Source: Toxorhynchites rutilus septentrionalis (lineage: Eukaryota; Arthropoda; Insecta; Diptera; Culicidae). From it: a stretch of 64,000 nt of DNA. The DNA lies in NCBI RefSeq assembly GCF_029784135.1, contig NC_073744.1:12277429-12341428 (forward strand), written 5' to 3'. The notes beneath the pieces were generated by a model. That model searched no databases. It saw only the letters and a list, made by a program, of their open reading frames with translations, and had not been told where the DNA came from. This document shows positions 18,264-30,238 of this stretch, one piece after another (position 1 is the first letter of the stretch; each line of letters begins with the position of its first letter). The translations under genes and the position numbers were made by a program.

Positions 18264-19607
18264 GGGTCCTATTATAGAAATCGAATCGAGAATTCCATAC
18301 AATCACTATCACTATCACACCGAGTAAAATCTGGAATTATAGAAATCGAGGAAAACTGCTCGATTCGTTAGCAAGCTCGAATGTTAGCGGTTGTGATGAA
18401 ATATTTTGAAACAAGCTTGAAATGTTTCACGAAGCACTATAGAAAGGATGCCAAATCTTTTTTCGAAGCATCTGCTATGAAAATGTATTTCCAAAAGTGT
18501 TAATATGGTTATGTTTTGGAGAAAACTGATATTCCCTCAATTCCCTCAAAATATAATTATTAGAAAATGAATCTTTTCATTTATTTTCACAATTGCAATC
18601 TATGGAATTCCGTAAGGAGTCACACATAAATTCCACTTTTTTAAGGAAAACATTTTTTTTATGTAATTCTCTTTTAGCGTCGATTTCTTGTTGTAGCGGC
18701 GTCAATAGCTTTATTGTATTGGGCCACCACGTTTGGCCCTGAATTCTTGCTTGTTGTGTGCTAGTGTTTATTTACTTTTCACCTCATGTCAATCCAAATC
18801 TGTAATTTTAAAAAAATCATTATTGTTTTGCAAGACATTTCAGCTTTAGCATATGGTATAGAAAGTTTGGTATAGTATTGCAATAAAAAAGAAAATTGCT
18901 GACAAAAGTAACACGTACTAACATACGCTAGCAGGAATAAGACATTTTTAGGTAGGAAATTCGTTTGATAGTAATTCAAATAATATGATAAAATTTACTT
19001 ATGAAGTTGTATGTATCGTAGAAGAAACACTTACTTTCTGGCATTCTTAACCAAGACGCATTGATGGTCTCAGCACATTAAGCTCCTCACTGAATTCCTC
19101 CCACGTTTCCTTAACCGGAATTTTATTTGAACTGCCTCCACAAATACCTCGAGCTATGTTTACATTCGCTTCCATTGGTTCAACGAGTCGTTCAAATTTG
19201 TCTGTCCACTCGTTTTCAGCCACTGAAATATGTGCTGGAAGTAAGTTCTGCATCGTAAATTATAACATAATTAATATGAATAATGTTGGATTGAACACTT
19301 ACCTTGTATAGACTATTCTGGCAGCACCGTAAAACAAATACTGATCAAAACAAACGAACATGTGTTGAAAATTGCATATATTCAAGCGTTTCAGAAATGT
19401 TTCCTAAAGGAAAATATCAGGGACGCAAACCAAAACAAAATAATTCTCTGAAGATATGCAACAAGTGAACCAAACAACTCGAAAAGTTCCGACACTTGCA
19501 TCGATAGCTATCACTCGCTCGGTGCTATCGAATTGCTCGATTTCTATAATAGTAAAATAGGTCTAACGAGCAAAATTCTTATCGCCTCGATTTCTATAAT
19601 AGGGCCC
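18264..19607. mobile_element. Harbinger-like TIR element with a SANT/zeste-type gene remnant
   Basis: The left end GGGTCCTATTATAGAAATCG and the inverted right end (CGATTTCTATAATAGGGCCC, to 19607) differ by one base over 20. Flanks are AAT on both sides (18261-18263, 19608-19610), a 3-bp duplication. CGATTTCTATAAT also recurs inside near 19538. The element encodes a Myb/SANT-like exon on the minus strand (19035-19253) but no recognisable transposase. Superfamily is inferred from the 3-bp duplication and SANT-like gene. Confidence 0.7.
19035..19253 (-). pseudogene. Myb/SANT (zeste-like DNA-binding) exon with in-frame stop
   Basis: The minus-strand frame reads WTDKFERLVEPMEANVNIARG then ETWEEFSEELNVLRPSMR, a tryptophan-helix pattern typical of Myb/SANT-like (zeste-type) DNA-binding domains found beside Harbinger transposases. 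A pyrimidine/AG acceptor (ACATATTTCAG) lies near the start and a good donor GTAAGT just after 19035. TAA at 19047-19049 interrupts the frame before the donor, within a region expected to read as the last conserved tryptophan segment. It is therefore degenerate. Confidence 0.55.
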
Positions 19608-19610
19608 AAT

Positions 19611-21710
19611 GTCTTTGACCAATAAGATTATCCATATTGATATATCCATAATAACTTCTTCATATTGACGTTGTAAAGTTTGTAAAGTTGTAAAGTTGTT
19701 TTCAAAATTTAGGCCAATGGGAGATTCAAACAAATTGGCCTGATTATTGCGATTGACTTTTCACTTTTACTCAATACTACGCATCGAGATTTTCGATCTC
19801 CATAAATCTGCCGCTATTTTACGATTTTTCACCGATACCAAAATAATGAACATTACTTTTTGCATCGTCACCATCGGCCATCGGCCACCGGAGATTGCGC
19901 ACATTGCACCCCATCATCTCTATCGTGATTACTTAGCAATTTCGCGGTATTTTCTATCGGATACCGAATCCTTCCGTTCGATAACTGCCTCTGGAAGGCG
20001 CAAAAAGGGCACCATAAACCAAACATAAACAGTGATATTATGCACGGCTCGACAGAACGAGATGATTGGCTTTTCATGTTTGCCTTGCGATGTATTGTAT
20101 CGAAGCGAGCACACATTTTTTGGTTTTGAGATGGGGAAAAACATCCTCCCGATCTGGACGCATCCAAACGAACAAGGCATGGATGCTCCATGCATGCACT
20201 GTTAGTTGGGTGAATCGATCCAAGCACCCGGCATTTTTTTCTCTCGTCAACCGGACGACTCAAAAAGCGCGAACGCGAATCAAGAGCACAAATCCAAGCT
20301 CGAGCGAAGATTGTGGCTTGAGATTAAACTCGGTGGAAGTAGTCGTTGGAATTGATTTGGGTTTTTTTTCCTGTGCTGCCTCTCGTTGTTGTTGTTGGAA
20401 GGAATGTGAGGTTGTGAGTAAATTTCTGTTTATTCTACTGTTTATTTTTTTGTTGTTGGTGTGCTGCCAAGAACGGAACATGTTCACCGGGGGAAGAGCT
20501 GATGATGCACATAAATTAGACGCAAAATTGACAATGGGGTTGGGCTGGATTTAATAAGTTTTGTGGTATCTGTGTGTGTGTACATATACACGTGTGTGTA
20601 TGTGTGTGTGTGTGTGTGTGTGAGTGTTTGCCGACGCCGGATTCAATCAAAGATCGAAAACCTGCGGAATTTGGTGGAGCGCGGTGTGGTTACATCCTGA
20701 CAGGAGTTTTTGATTTAGTGCGCCGGATTGGCGAACATTTTCCGAACCAATTATGGCGCTCTTCTATATTCATGACGGAATCGCGGATGATTGGTCCCGG
20801 CTGGAAGTGGAAATTTATGGCAATTGTGGTTAATTGCTGTGAGATTCCTGGGATAATTACATTCCAAAGCGGAAAGCCTGCGGGCAGAGAAAAATCGACA
20901 GAACACTAACAAAACACTGGCAAGGTGTTTGGCATCCGAAATCCGTAATTACAGTGTCGCCGTGAACCGAATGAGCCAGTCCGAAATTCGCAACTGCGCG
21001 AAGATGCTGCTTGGTCCTGCCGAAAATTACAGACTGCTGCGATCATGCGTCCGACTCCTTATTGGACAAAAAATGCACCTTGGCGGGAAAACAGGGAACA
21101 CCTTGGCAGCAGCAGGCGATGCAAATTTTCTTTGCACAAATGCACCATGCAAACGGAAAAAGTTCAATCCTTTGCGGAACTGCTCATCCCAATAATGATG
21201 ACTGACGATGAAAGAGATGAGGGATGCAGGGCTCGCATCTGGAAAGATGCGAGCGAAAGGAATTCCGCACAAAACACTAATTATTGTGACCGATAATGAT
21301 GAGTTTTGGGTATCTGGCGGATGGTCGTATGTAAATTATCCTGTTTTCATGATCGTACAGCATCCGTTCGTTCCTACTGGCTGGATATGAGGCGGAAGGC
21401 AAATTAACTCCAAATGATCGATTTCCCTTTTTGGTCAGTGCAGGTTTGCCTTTCCGGAAAGTAATCAACTAATTGGGAGACATGTTCAGCTGTGCGTTGG
21501 TAGCAGACGTTTGCTCTATGACATCGTATGCTATGGTATAGCCTGCCTGCAAATAGCATAAATCGAATTGATTGATGTTTCCTTGCTAGCTGTGTTCTGA
21601 GGAACTCATCAAAACATTGAAGTGTGACGTTCGCTTCGTCCATCGACTATCGTATGAACTAATGCGAATACATATTTCTTACACGTCAACGTCAAGAATT
21701 CTATAGGGGT
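19611..21710. other. Unrecognised, relatively GC-rich DNA
   Basis: Several short frames exist on both strands but none has a recognisable domain, and their codon patterns look random. This may be single-copy non-coding DNA between repeats. A TG microsatellite lies inside. Confidence 0.4.
20571..20626. repeat. TG microsatellite
   Basis: TG dinucleotide runs, interrupted by TACATATACACG and one TATG, with the longest perfect run of about 20 bases at 20602-20622. Confidence 0.9.
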
Positions 21711-22151
21711 AGTGGGGACAAATTAGTCAGGGGGGGCAAAGTGGTCACCTGCTTGTTTGATAGTATAACTATTGACTATAGATGCCGTATTGATAGTCAC
21801 CTTATGTTTGAAGAATTTAATGGCTTCTGATTCACCCTGTACTTCAGTAGATCTGTCGCATGTCAAAATACAAATAAAAACAGAAATTACTCTCTCGATA
21901 GCCATTCAGCCGTAGTTCTGTGCGCATGGTATCTGAGGAATTTCTCGTAAAATTTAGTTTATTCAATCCGATATGTATAACAAATCATCAGTTTGAACGA
22001 CTGTGTGACATATTCTAGTAGAGGTGAAAATATATTTTGTTTAATCTCAGCGATCATAGGTGAATAACAACATACAATGTTCTATTTACTAAAGCTGATA
22101 TACCTTATCACATTCTTGAAGAAGATCCTTTTGTGGCTTTGACCCTGTATA

Positions 22152-23437
22152 AAGGGCGAACACGAAATTATTGCGACACATTAAACAGGGCATAACTTTT
22201 TTACCATTGGGTAAAAATCAAACAAATTTTGCACACTTTCTCATTGATGTGTATTGTCTACATGCTGTCAAACTCGAAGTCGTGTTTTTCGATTCAACGA
22301 AAATGGAGGTGAACCAACGCGAGTCGAGAAAACACCTGGAATTTCCTGACCTGTCGCACCGGCAGTTGGGAAAAATGTTGAACATTCACCATTCAACCGT
22401 CTCCAGAGTGTTGAAGCGGTTATAGGAGCGGTTGACGTTGGACCACGGCAAAGAAGCTGGAAGAAAACCGGGACCGGAGAACAAAAAGACGGAGGGAAAG
22501 GTGAAGCGGATGATTAAAGCATATCCCAACGTCTCAAGCCGTGATTTGGCTAAAAAGATCGGCATGTCGCAGAGCTACGTCCAGAGTGCAAAGAAGAGAG
22601 CTGGACTACATACATACAAGATACAGAACTTCCCAAGCCGCAATGAGCGGCAACAATCGACGGCTAAAACTCGGGCACGGAAGCTCTACGAGAAGATGCT
22701 GACAAAATATGGCTGCTGTGTGATGGACGACGAAACGTATATAAAAGCCGATTTTAAGCAAATTCCGGGGTTGGAGTTTTTCACCGGCAAGAACAAGTTC
22801 GATGTGGACGATAAATTTAAGAAGAAGAAGTAAATGTCGAAGGTCGCCTCCAAATATCTCGTTTGGCAGGCCATCTGCTCTTGCGGATTGAGAAGTGAGC
22901 CTTTCGTGACAAAGGGCACAGTAAATGGCGAGATCTACAAATCTGAGTGCCTCGAGAAGCGCCTTTTGTCGTTATTGCAGCAGCACGACGAAGCTCCGCT
23001 ATTTTGGCCAGATTTGGCATCATGCCACTATTCTAAAAGTGTCCTGGAGTGGTATGCGGCCAATTCTGTTCATTTTGTTCCAAAGGACATGAACCCGCCA
23101 AACTGTCCGGAGCTGCGCCCGGTTGAGCAGTACTGGGCAATAATGAAGCGGGAACTTCGGAAGAGCAAGAAGACAGTCAAAGACGAGAAGGACATGTTAA
23201 GAAAATGGAAAAAAAAACTGAGAAACCGGTACCGGATGACACTGTAAAGACTTTGATGGATGGCATCAAGCGAAAATGTGTTCAATTTTACACTCAAGGC
23301 TCCATCGATTAACTTTTCTCTTGATTTTTGAAGTAAATACATGTATAAAAATACCCTAAAATTTTGGTTTAATTCTAAACATTATAAGAAAATTGGCATG
23401 ACATTTTCTGTGTCGCAATAATTTCGTGTTCGCCCTT
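22152..23437. mobile_element. DD37E transposon, second family, decayed
   Basis: The ends AAGGGCGAACACGAAATTAT at 22152 and the inverted copy ending 23437 match over about 30 bp (to TTGCGACACA). Flanks are TA. The TIRs differ from those of the 14916 and 41770 elements, so this is another family of the same group. It carries a pseudogene with two stops and a frameshift. Confidence 0.9.
22303..23312 (+). pseudogene. DD37E transposase with two stops and a late frameshift
   Basis: ATG 22303 opens MEVNQRESRKHLEF, followed by a helix-turn-helix region (LSHRQLGKMLNIHHSTVSR). TAG at 22423-22425 and TAA at 22831-22833 interrupt the frame. Catalytic residues remain visible: VMDDETY, FWPDLASCHYS and LRPVEQYW, again with 37 residues between the second Asp and the Glu. 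Near 23205-23225 the frame shifts; the conserved C-terminus LMDGIKRKC then continues to TAA at 23310-23312. Overall similarity to the intact 331-residue protein at 15066-16061 is clear. Confidence 0.9.
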
Positions 23438-23680
23438 TAAATATGCCACTCCAAATTAACCAAGCCTCATCATGCGGAACGTTATGTGTTTCTAACTACG
23501 TTTTTGTATGCTTGAGAAAATTTAAATTGAGACTCTAGGTAAATAGGCCAAGCTTATTTCATACATGTACCTACTATATCAAATATGATTTGAACAAATT
23601 TGGACGAAAAAAACGCATAAATCTAACCTATTTAACTTGATATGTGCGGGTGACCACTTTGCCCCCACTGGGTGACCACT

Positions 23681-25727
23681 TTATTTCCAAGCAAAAACAA
23701 AGTTCGATTTTTCACCTTTTTTTCTAATGATGAAAAGTGTAGCGACGCAACAAAATGTGTCAAAAATGTGGGGAGTGAAGCAATGCTTCCCAATTTATTC
23801 GCATCGTCCCCGTCCCGGTGTCGATCGGGGGATATGCACTTTTTACGTTCCGATACGCGTCTTTCATGTTAATAAGATTCATGACTTTTTGCCTCTCCGT
23901 GTCGTCGTCTCTGCCATGAGTTTGCTCATCGCACATTTTTCAAAGTATCTTTATGAAGGTTCACGATCCTTCTTATAAATGCGACAAGCGTACTGGACAA
24001 TATCTTCGTCCCAACAAGCCGCCGGGATTCAATCACTTTGGAACGGCTGCTTTTGGCTGCCGAAAAATGAACGTGGAGAAAGGAAAACTGCGCCACTCTG
24101 CGCTAAAATTTATTATTCGCCAAGTGTGCGCCCGTATTACCTCGTCGTGTCAAACTTCCTGGCAGAGGAGGTGTTGGCAGGGAAAATGCATTTTTCTTCA
24201 GAACCACGCGCACTGTTCTCCTGCAATTTTAATATATGCAAAAGCTGTGCGCCGCATACTTTCGGAGGCTCGTAAAAGGAAGCCGCCAACTGAGATCATG
24301 AAGCCATGATTTCGGTGCCCTGCACTTCACACGTCACAAGTGACCACAGTTCACTTTGTTCGTTCGGAAATTGGGGGAGACGTTTGATTTTTGACGCCCT
24401 ATGAAATGAGGCAATTCCTGTTGCTTATCTGATGTTCCCCCGGCGCGGCCGGCGTGTGAAACGACAATTCAAAGAGGTCACTTCCTGCGCCTCGAATCAG
24501 ATCATGTTATCTGCTGGACGTAATGATTACATCTATTGTTGTAGTTGACACAAGTTTTGACGGGGTAATCATGTCACCCCAAAACGACTCCAATTAAAGT
24601 AATTGGTGGGTTAGCAGCTTCGGTCACACATTTAACATCTCCATCGAATCGGCTGGAGTGACAAAAAAGTTCTGCTTCGAAAGATATGATCTTCATGACG
24701 ATCTGCTGCGCGGCGGCGGTAACGAAATTAGAAATATACAAGTACCAATCCACCAGAAAAGTACCACCACCATCACCATCCTCATCTTCATCATCATCAT
24801 AATCATCGTGGTCTTCTTCGCCGTAATAAAAGGCACAATAAAAACCATTCGGAGGCGCGCGCGGATATCGGATGGAATAGTCTACAATTGATGCTCTCGA
24901 GGCGGGATGGTAAAACAGAACCACAAAAATAATGGACGCTCTCTGGAATTGCAACAATGCGGCGGAGAAGAACGTGTAATAGGTAAGAGGAGAGCTGAAA
25001 TCGGAAGGGATGCGGAATTTGTTCTATTAGGCCTCGCTAATTAATTGTAGAAGAATTTTGAGCAGTTTACTTTATTTTTCGGCATAACAATTGCTTGCTT
25101 CAGCTCATTTCAGGCCAAAGGTTCACCTCAAAGATGAGTTTTTGTTTGTTTTTTGATAGAGTTTGAAGATGAATGATCATCGAATTAACAATGCGATCTT
25201 ATATGTAAGATAATTGAAAAAAATGGAAGCTATATATGAATTGATACGATTTTCCGGGCTTACACGTTGGAAGCATAAATAGGCAGGGCTGTTGGTTTCA
25301 ACGTGCAAAAACTTGCCACAATTGCAATACAATTACATGAAATAATCATGAGACTTCATGGCTGTCTCTGTGCCAAACCATAATTCGATATGTTATTTAT
25401 CATTCATCTAGTCAATCGGTTACGAGTATGTCTTCGATCGATTAAAGGGATCATGAGGAGTTGACACCGTAGTCTATATAGTAACATCAACCAGAGTTTC
25501 GCGGTACGTAAATCATTCTTATGGTAAAACATGCGAAATATCTGCTGATCCTGCACCATTTTAAGTATCATGAAAGAGCTTAATCCAAATGCAATTGTTT
25601 CCAAAAATCACAGTCCTACGTTAAGAACACGCCCGTGCATCTAGACACAGACAAATGGAGCTGGTGTCGGCAGGTAAAAATGCATCCTCCTTCAATGATT
25701 TCAACCGATAGGCCCAAAAAATGACTG
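23681..25727. other. Unrecognised DNA, with an ATC simple repeat
   Basis: No gene recognised on either strand. Around 24766-24811 there is a degenerate CAC/ATC trinucleotide run (CATCATCATCAT). The open frames overlapping it, rich in Ile or Asp/Glu, are repeat artefacts. Confidence 0.4.
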
Positions 25728-26710
25728 GGTTATATCTATGATATAACCGCAAGGTTGACGTGGGACTACCTTAGCTTAGCAATCATTTGTTTGTATTGAT
25801 TAAATTTTTGATTGAATGGAACAATTTACGAGTTAAATTGAATCAAATATATTTGCTTTGTGAGTAAAAAGGTTGAATAAATGCCATGTAAGGTCAATTC
25901 ATGCATTGTGATAGATTATGTTCTTCGTTACAAGTAAATTTAATGACAGTCCTTTTACGTGCCTAGGCCTAGTGCCTAGGACAAAATATGTGAACGGAAG
26001 AATTATCGAACGATTATTTTATTTTATATTTCCCTCTGAAGTTTTCATCTCATGTATACGTACTTCTCGGAGCGCGATTTTGCTTGATTTTATTAACTTC
26101 AGGTACTCAGTTTCGATTTTGACATGTACGTCGAACACATATTGTTTAATTAATAGGCGTTACCGCAGCAAATGGTTATCAACAATTTGTCTAATCATCA
26201 AATGGTATGCGTAGAAACTCAGTGAGCAGATAATATGAAGGCATGTCCTTCAATGCAATCTTAAATAACCGAGCCAAAGCGTTGTTTTCATACTCGCTTT
26301 TGTAATCCGTGTTAGTAAAACACTTTTCAAAGTGCAAAAAAAAAATGCAGGTGCAGAAGCGCCCCCGGCTTGCATGAATCAACAACTTCAACTTCTGCTT
26401 TTCATACTATAGAGGCTTTAAACTTGAGAGTTCATTCGCCTCTAGTGTCTGCATGAATTTGCAATGTCAATTTCCCGAACGCTGCTTGATTTTAAAGTCT
26501 GTGTTAGGGAACACATTTCGTTGAGAACAAAAGTCCCCTTACTTTCATGTGTTTGCAATGCCGATTTCCCTAAGGCTGATTGGTTTTGATAGCTGTGTTT
26601 GGGGAAATCGTAAATCGGACCAACCAAAACGAGGCAGTTAGGGCGTTTAGATAACGCTTAATATTTTACAGTTATTCAATTGGTTATCAAATGAAAAAAA
26701 ACGTTTTATC
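25728..26710 (-). mobile_element. Repeat family C, copy 2 (palindrome end missing)
   Basis: The hairpin end is complete at 25728-25748 (arms GGTTATATC and GATATAACC, loop TAT), followed by GTTGACGTGGGACTACC. The interior matches 50575-51903, including GTTCTTCGTTACAAGTAAAT and two about-90-bp units with TTAGGGAACACATTTCG. It breaks off near 26710, before the palindrome end. Confidence 0.75.
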
Positions 26711-26942
26711 AATAAAGCGAATAAAGTCAGCTCTTTTCCGAGTGTTTATCACCTTTAAGCTACAATTTGTTACATTGAATAAAGGTTCACAATGATGCAT
26801 CGAAGCTACTTATAATTTAGTATCCGATTATAATAATCAAAGTTTATGGTTCAGCCGTTAGTGGGTGATGGTGCGTAAGTATCGTTTTCGAGGGGCTGTT
26901 TCGGCGAACACTACTATTGACAGTATCATTCCTTCGGTTTTT

Positions 26943-27427
26943 GACGAGGGACTACGTCTAACCGGAATATATGGGGGGCGGGGGATTAAATGATAACCTA
27001 AACACAAAACATGCAGGAAAAAATGAAAGATTTCGAATGCTTACAACTCGAACATTTCTTATTGGATCGGAAAGATGTTTGCATCAATTGATAGGGAATA
27101 TTTCAACGCATCTATCACATTTAATAAAATGTTATTTTTAATTAGATAAACAATTGAATAACTGTAAAATGTTGAGCGTTATCTAAACGCCCTAAATGCC
27201 TCGTTTTGATTGGCCCGATTTACGGTTTCCCCAACACAGACTTCAAAATCAATGTACCTGTGGGAATCCGCTTTGTTCGAACTTTTTACTTACAAAGCAA
27301 AAATGTTGAATTCAATTGAATTCAAAAATTGTTTCATTCAATCGATAGTTTAATGAATACAATACAAATGCTTACTAAGAGTACGGAAGTCCCACGCTAA
27401 CCTTGCGGTTATATCATAGATATAACC
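26943..27427 (+). mobile_element. Repeat family C, copy 3 (485 bp, internally deleted)
   Basis: The palindrome end is at 26943-26958 (GACGAGGGACTACGTC, partly mutated) and the hairpin end at 27407-27427. Between them are GAATATTTCAACGCATCTAT, CGTTATCTAAACGCCC and GAATTCAATTGAATTCAA, in the same order as the inverted interior of copy 4. The 90-bp unit block is almost entirely deleted. Both termini present make this the clearest compact copy. Confidence 0.75.
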
Positions 27428-27697
27428 CACCCATTTTTTTTTTAATAAACCACAGAAGATTATAGGGGATACGAGGGTTTCGCGCATTCATCCTGAGTTG
27501 TTCCCAAACCAAGGTGATGTTCCGAATCCAACAGTTAGGTATACAGGGTCATCTTCTCAGCAATTAGCAATTAAACATATTGTCACCAAGGAACTGTCAG
27601 TCGGCATGCATACATAGCCATACATTGGTGGCTTGAAACTACTAGGGATATAAACACTTCTCTTGCGCTATTCTCAAAAGAAACGCTTCTGTTTATA

Positions 27698-28922
27698 TTG
27701 GGTTGGGAAAAAAGAAATGTCGGCAACACTTAAACATATCTTGTGTTGTACTTATCGCATACGGCTATTTAAAGACGACAATCTGTGCTACAAGTGTCGT
27801 TTTGACAGTGTTATGATTGTCCTTTTCAGTCCACCAAGCAAGAAATTCGCCATATTTTACATTTTTATTACCTGCGAGGTAAAACTGCAACGAAGGCGGC
27901 CGTAAAAATTCGTGTAGTTTATGGACCCGATACTGTAACGATTCGCACAGCACAGCGTTGGTTTGATCGATTTCGTTCTGGTGTAGTGGCTGTCGAAGAT
28001 ACATCCCGTACTGGTAGGCCAATCGTCGTGGAAACCGATAAAATCGTTGAAATCATCCAAGTAGACCGGCATGTGAGCACTCGCTCGATTGACCAGGAAC
28101 TGGGTATAGACCATAAAACCGTTTGGAACCATTTGCAGAAGATTGGATTCCAAAAAAAAACTGAATGTATGGGTGCCACACGAGTTGACGCTAAAAAATC
28201 TTTAAGACCGAATCAACGCCTGCGATGCAATGCTGAAACGGAACGAACTCGACCCATTTTTGAAGAAGATGGTGACTGGTGATGAAAAGTGGATCACGTA
28301 CGACAACCTAAAGCGAAAAAAGTTGTGGTCGAAGCGCGGTGAGCCGGCCCAAACCATCGCCAAGCCCGGATTGACGGCCAGAAAGGTTTTGCTGTGTGTT
28401 TGGTGGGATTGGAAGGGAATCATCCACTATGAGCTGCTCAACTATAACCAGACCCTCAACTCGGTTCTCTACTGTGAGTAGCTTGACCGTTTGAAGCAGG
28501 CGATTGACCAGAAGCGGCCAGAAATGATCAATAGGAATGGTGTTGTTTTCCACCAGGACAACGCTCGGCCTCACACATCTTTGATGACCCGCCAGAAGCT
28601 ACGGGAGCTCGGATGGGATGTCCTATTGCAGCCACCGTATAGTCCGGACCTGGCTCCAAGTGATTATCATCTCATCCGGTCCATGCAAAACGCTCTTGGT
28701 GATACTAAGTTGGCCTCAAAAGAGGCTTGCGAAAACTGGCTGTCTGAGTTTTTTGCAAATAAGGAGGGTTTCATAAGGGGAGGATAATGAAGTTGCCTTC
28801 TGAATGGCAACAAGTTTGCGAATAAAACGGCGCATATTTGACTGAATTGGATAATTTTAAGTATGTTAAATAAAGCGTCAAATTTCGATCAGAAATGCGA
28901 CATTTCTTTTTCCCCAACTCTA
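27698..28922 (+). mobile_element. Mariner element, decayed, with TA duplication
   Basis: The ends TTGGGTTGGGAAAAAAGAAA and (inverted) TAGAGTTGGGGAAAAAGAAA match closely, flanked by TA (27696-27697, 28923-28924). The family A copy at 61059 has an uninterrupted sequence at this point (CCAGTACTATTAACAGAAGC), so it shows the empty site. It carries a broken mariner transposase gene. Confidence 0.9.
27840..28850 (+). pseudogene. Mariner transposase (DD34D), frameshifts and one stop
   Basis: Successive frames contain VVYGPDTVTIRTAQRWFDRF, a GRP motif, TGDEKWITYD (first Asp), FHQDNARPHTS (second Asp) and YSPDLAPSDYH (third Asp). Thirty-four residues separate the second and third Asp, the mariner DD34D signature. 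Breaks: a frameshift near 28150-28200 at an A-run, TAG at 28479-28481, and loss of frame near 28780 and again before the C-terminal KLP.EWQQV segment. The protein is close to the intact one at 58335-59360 but clearly a different copy. Confidence 0.9.
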
Positions 28923-28978
28923 TATTACTGGCCTCGAAAAAAGTTACTTTCTCATGCTCGAGATAAGCGCAGCTGTCA

Positions 28979-29224
28979 CCCTTTTTTTCCAAAATATATA
29001 TTTTATTAAGACACATATGGCGTTAGCCTGACGGGGCCGGGAGTTCAATATTTTGACAATTTTTGTCTTACGAATATGTTAGTAATATGTAACCGATTAC
29101 TCGAGGTTGGCTCGAGGTTAGTATTACAAAGATTCTCATAATTGGGATGTTGCAGTCTCCAGTACTCTGTATGTGTGCTCGACACGGGATACTTCCTATT
29201 GGGATGCAACTGAACTGATCTCTT
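28979..29224 (-). mobile_element. 5'-truncated LINE insertion (3' UTR and poly-A only)
   Basis: Compared with family A copy 3 (near 62390, CCACTAAGGGTGACAACAGC), copy 2 has about 240 extra bases here. On the minus strand they end in CTTAATAAAATATATATTTT and an A-run, and contain GGCCCCGTCAGGCTAACGCC, a type of sequence seen in 3' UTRs of Aedes Jockey-like elements. This is a dead-on-arrival LINE copy. The family name is not certain. Confidence 0.6.
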
Positions 29225-29573
29225 AGTGGAGGAAGTTTTGCTACTGGCAAGCGAAACCTAATCACATACAAAATTCCAGATCGACATTTACTTTCTTGGT
29301 GACTAAACAAGAGAAATAAACTCTTTTTGTTAATATCAACAACCTCGAAAACAGTAGCATTGCTTCATTATGATTAAGATTAGCGCAAATGCAATGCTAG
29401 TTAAAGGCAGTTTTCCGACTGGCTCGCGAACCCAAATAACTTATAACATTCCAGTACGACATTCAAGATGATTGGTATTCCCCAATGGATTTTTGGCGTA
29501 CAACCTTGATGCCTGCTTCGCCATAACGTCAGTTTAATGCATTCATGCAATGTCAAAGGCACCAACGAAGCCC

Positions 29574-29861
29574 TTATGATGCCGAAAAACAAACAATGTT
29601 AACTGCTTGGAAAAAAGACTGAATTATGCCACAAAGCTTGCTGCCTGGGTAATGGCATTTATATTTTCGACCGACGCGCCGAAGTCGCCTACTTCGCTGT
29701 TGTTCCCGCGTTGAATTGTCACACTCGCGAAGGCTCGGTTCAGTGCGAGCGCTTTTCACTGCACCAACATCGCGTGCATCATTGGATGACGCTTCGTTTT
29801 TTGCAGGGCTCGAGCCAGCCTTCTTCTTCGTCCAATTTATAACGCGAAAAGAAAAACACAC
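29574..29861 (-). pseudogene. Family A gag-like ORF, copy 2, frameshifted
   Basis: The minus-strand frame shares KKKAGSSPAKNEASSNDARD and VGAVKSARTEPSLRECD with the ORF at 7002-7430. It lacks the IARGNKISRQ segment, shifts frame after the ECDNSTREQQ region, and loses the conserved KLPPLVVKAVALDKL block. The final FQAVNIVCFSAS is in a shifted frame. Confidence 0.7.
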
Positions 29862-30089
29862 GATACGAATAACGCGAAAAACGAACTGGAAAAACTACAT
29901 GACGATATCCAAGTTGAATTACCACTGGTGGGGTCCAATCTTGGATCGAAGCGCAGCGAAAGCAAAGTGAACTGGATTGCTCAATAGTCCGATGCCGAAT
30001 GAAAGTTTGCCTCAGCCAGATCCACTGTTTATACTCTAGGCAAGTATTCCCCTTCATTCTTCTTCCTTTCCTTTGTTCACGGAGACTTT

Positions 30090-30238
30090 TTTTTTTCTTT
30101 ATTATAGTGACTTTCAACACATTTCGGCTGGTTCGTCACTTTTACTTCCATTTTTGGAAGAATGTCGAGAGTGAGAATTGAACTCGTGATCTCTGCGTGA
30201 GAGGTATCGATGTTACCACTACGCCAGATCGCCTCCCA
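30090..30238 (-). mobile_element. tRNA-Glu-derived SINE, 149 bp, with target duplication
   Basis: On the minus strand a tRNA-like head has A box (TGGCGTAGTGGTAACATC), anticodon-loop sequence CCTCTCACGC matching tRNA-Glu(CTC), and B box (GAGTTCAATTC). A short tail ends in an A-rich run. A 12-bp duplication CACGGAGACTTT flanks it (30078-30089, 30239-30250). Both other family A copies have the uninterrupted site (near 6740 and 61390), confirming insertion. Confidence 0.88.

Larger units (their letters stand above)
21711..23680. mobile_element. TIR element (GGGGCAAAGTGGTCACC ends) split by a DD37E element
   Basis: GGGGGGCAAAGTGGTCACCT near 21731 is mirrored by GGGTGACCACTTTGCCCCCA near 23648. 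Outside these, AGTGGGGACAAATTAG and its partner TGGGTGACCACTT extend the inverted ends. The exact terminus and target duplication are unclear. Removing the nested DD37E element (22152-23437) leaves about 680 bp without coding capacity, so this is a non-autonomous element. Confidence 0.65.

Noticed and set aside
24574..24957. Asp/Glu-rich frame over the ATC repeat
   Set aside because: The acidic run is a translation of trinucleotide repeats, and no flanking domain is present.
30165..30238. tRNA-Glu gene on the minus strand
   Set aside because: Acceptor pairing is poor, the A-rich tail and duplication identify it as a SINE, and two paralogous sites lack it.
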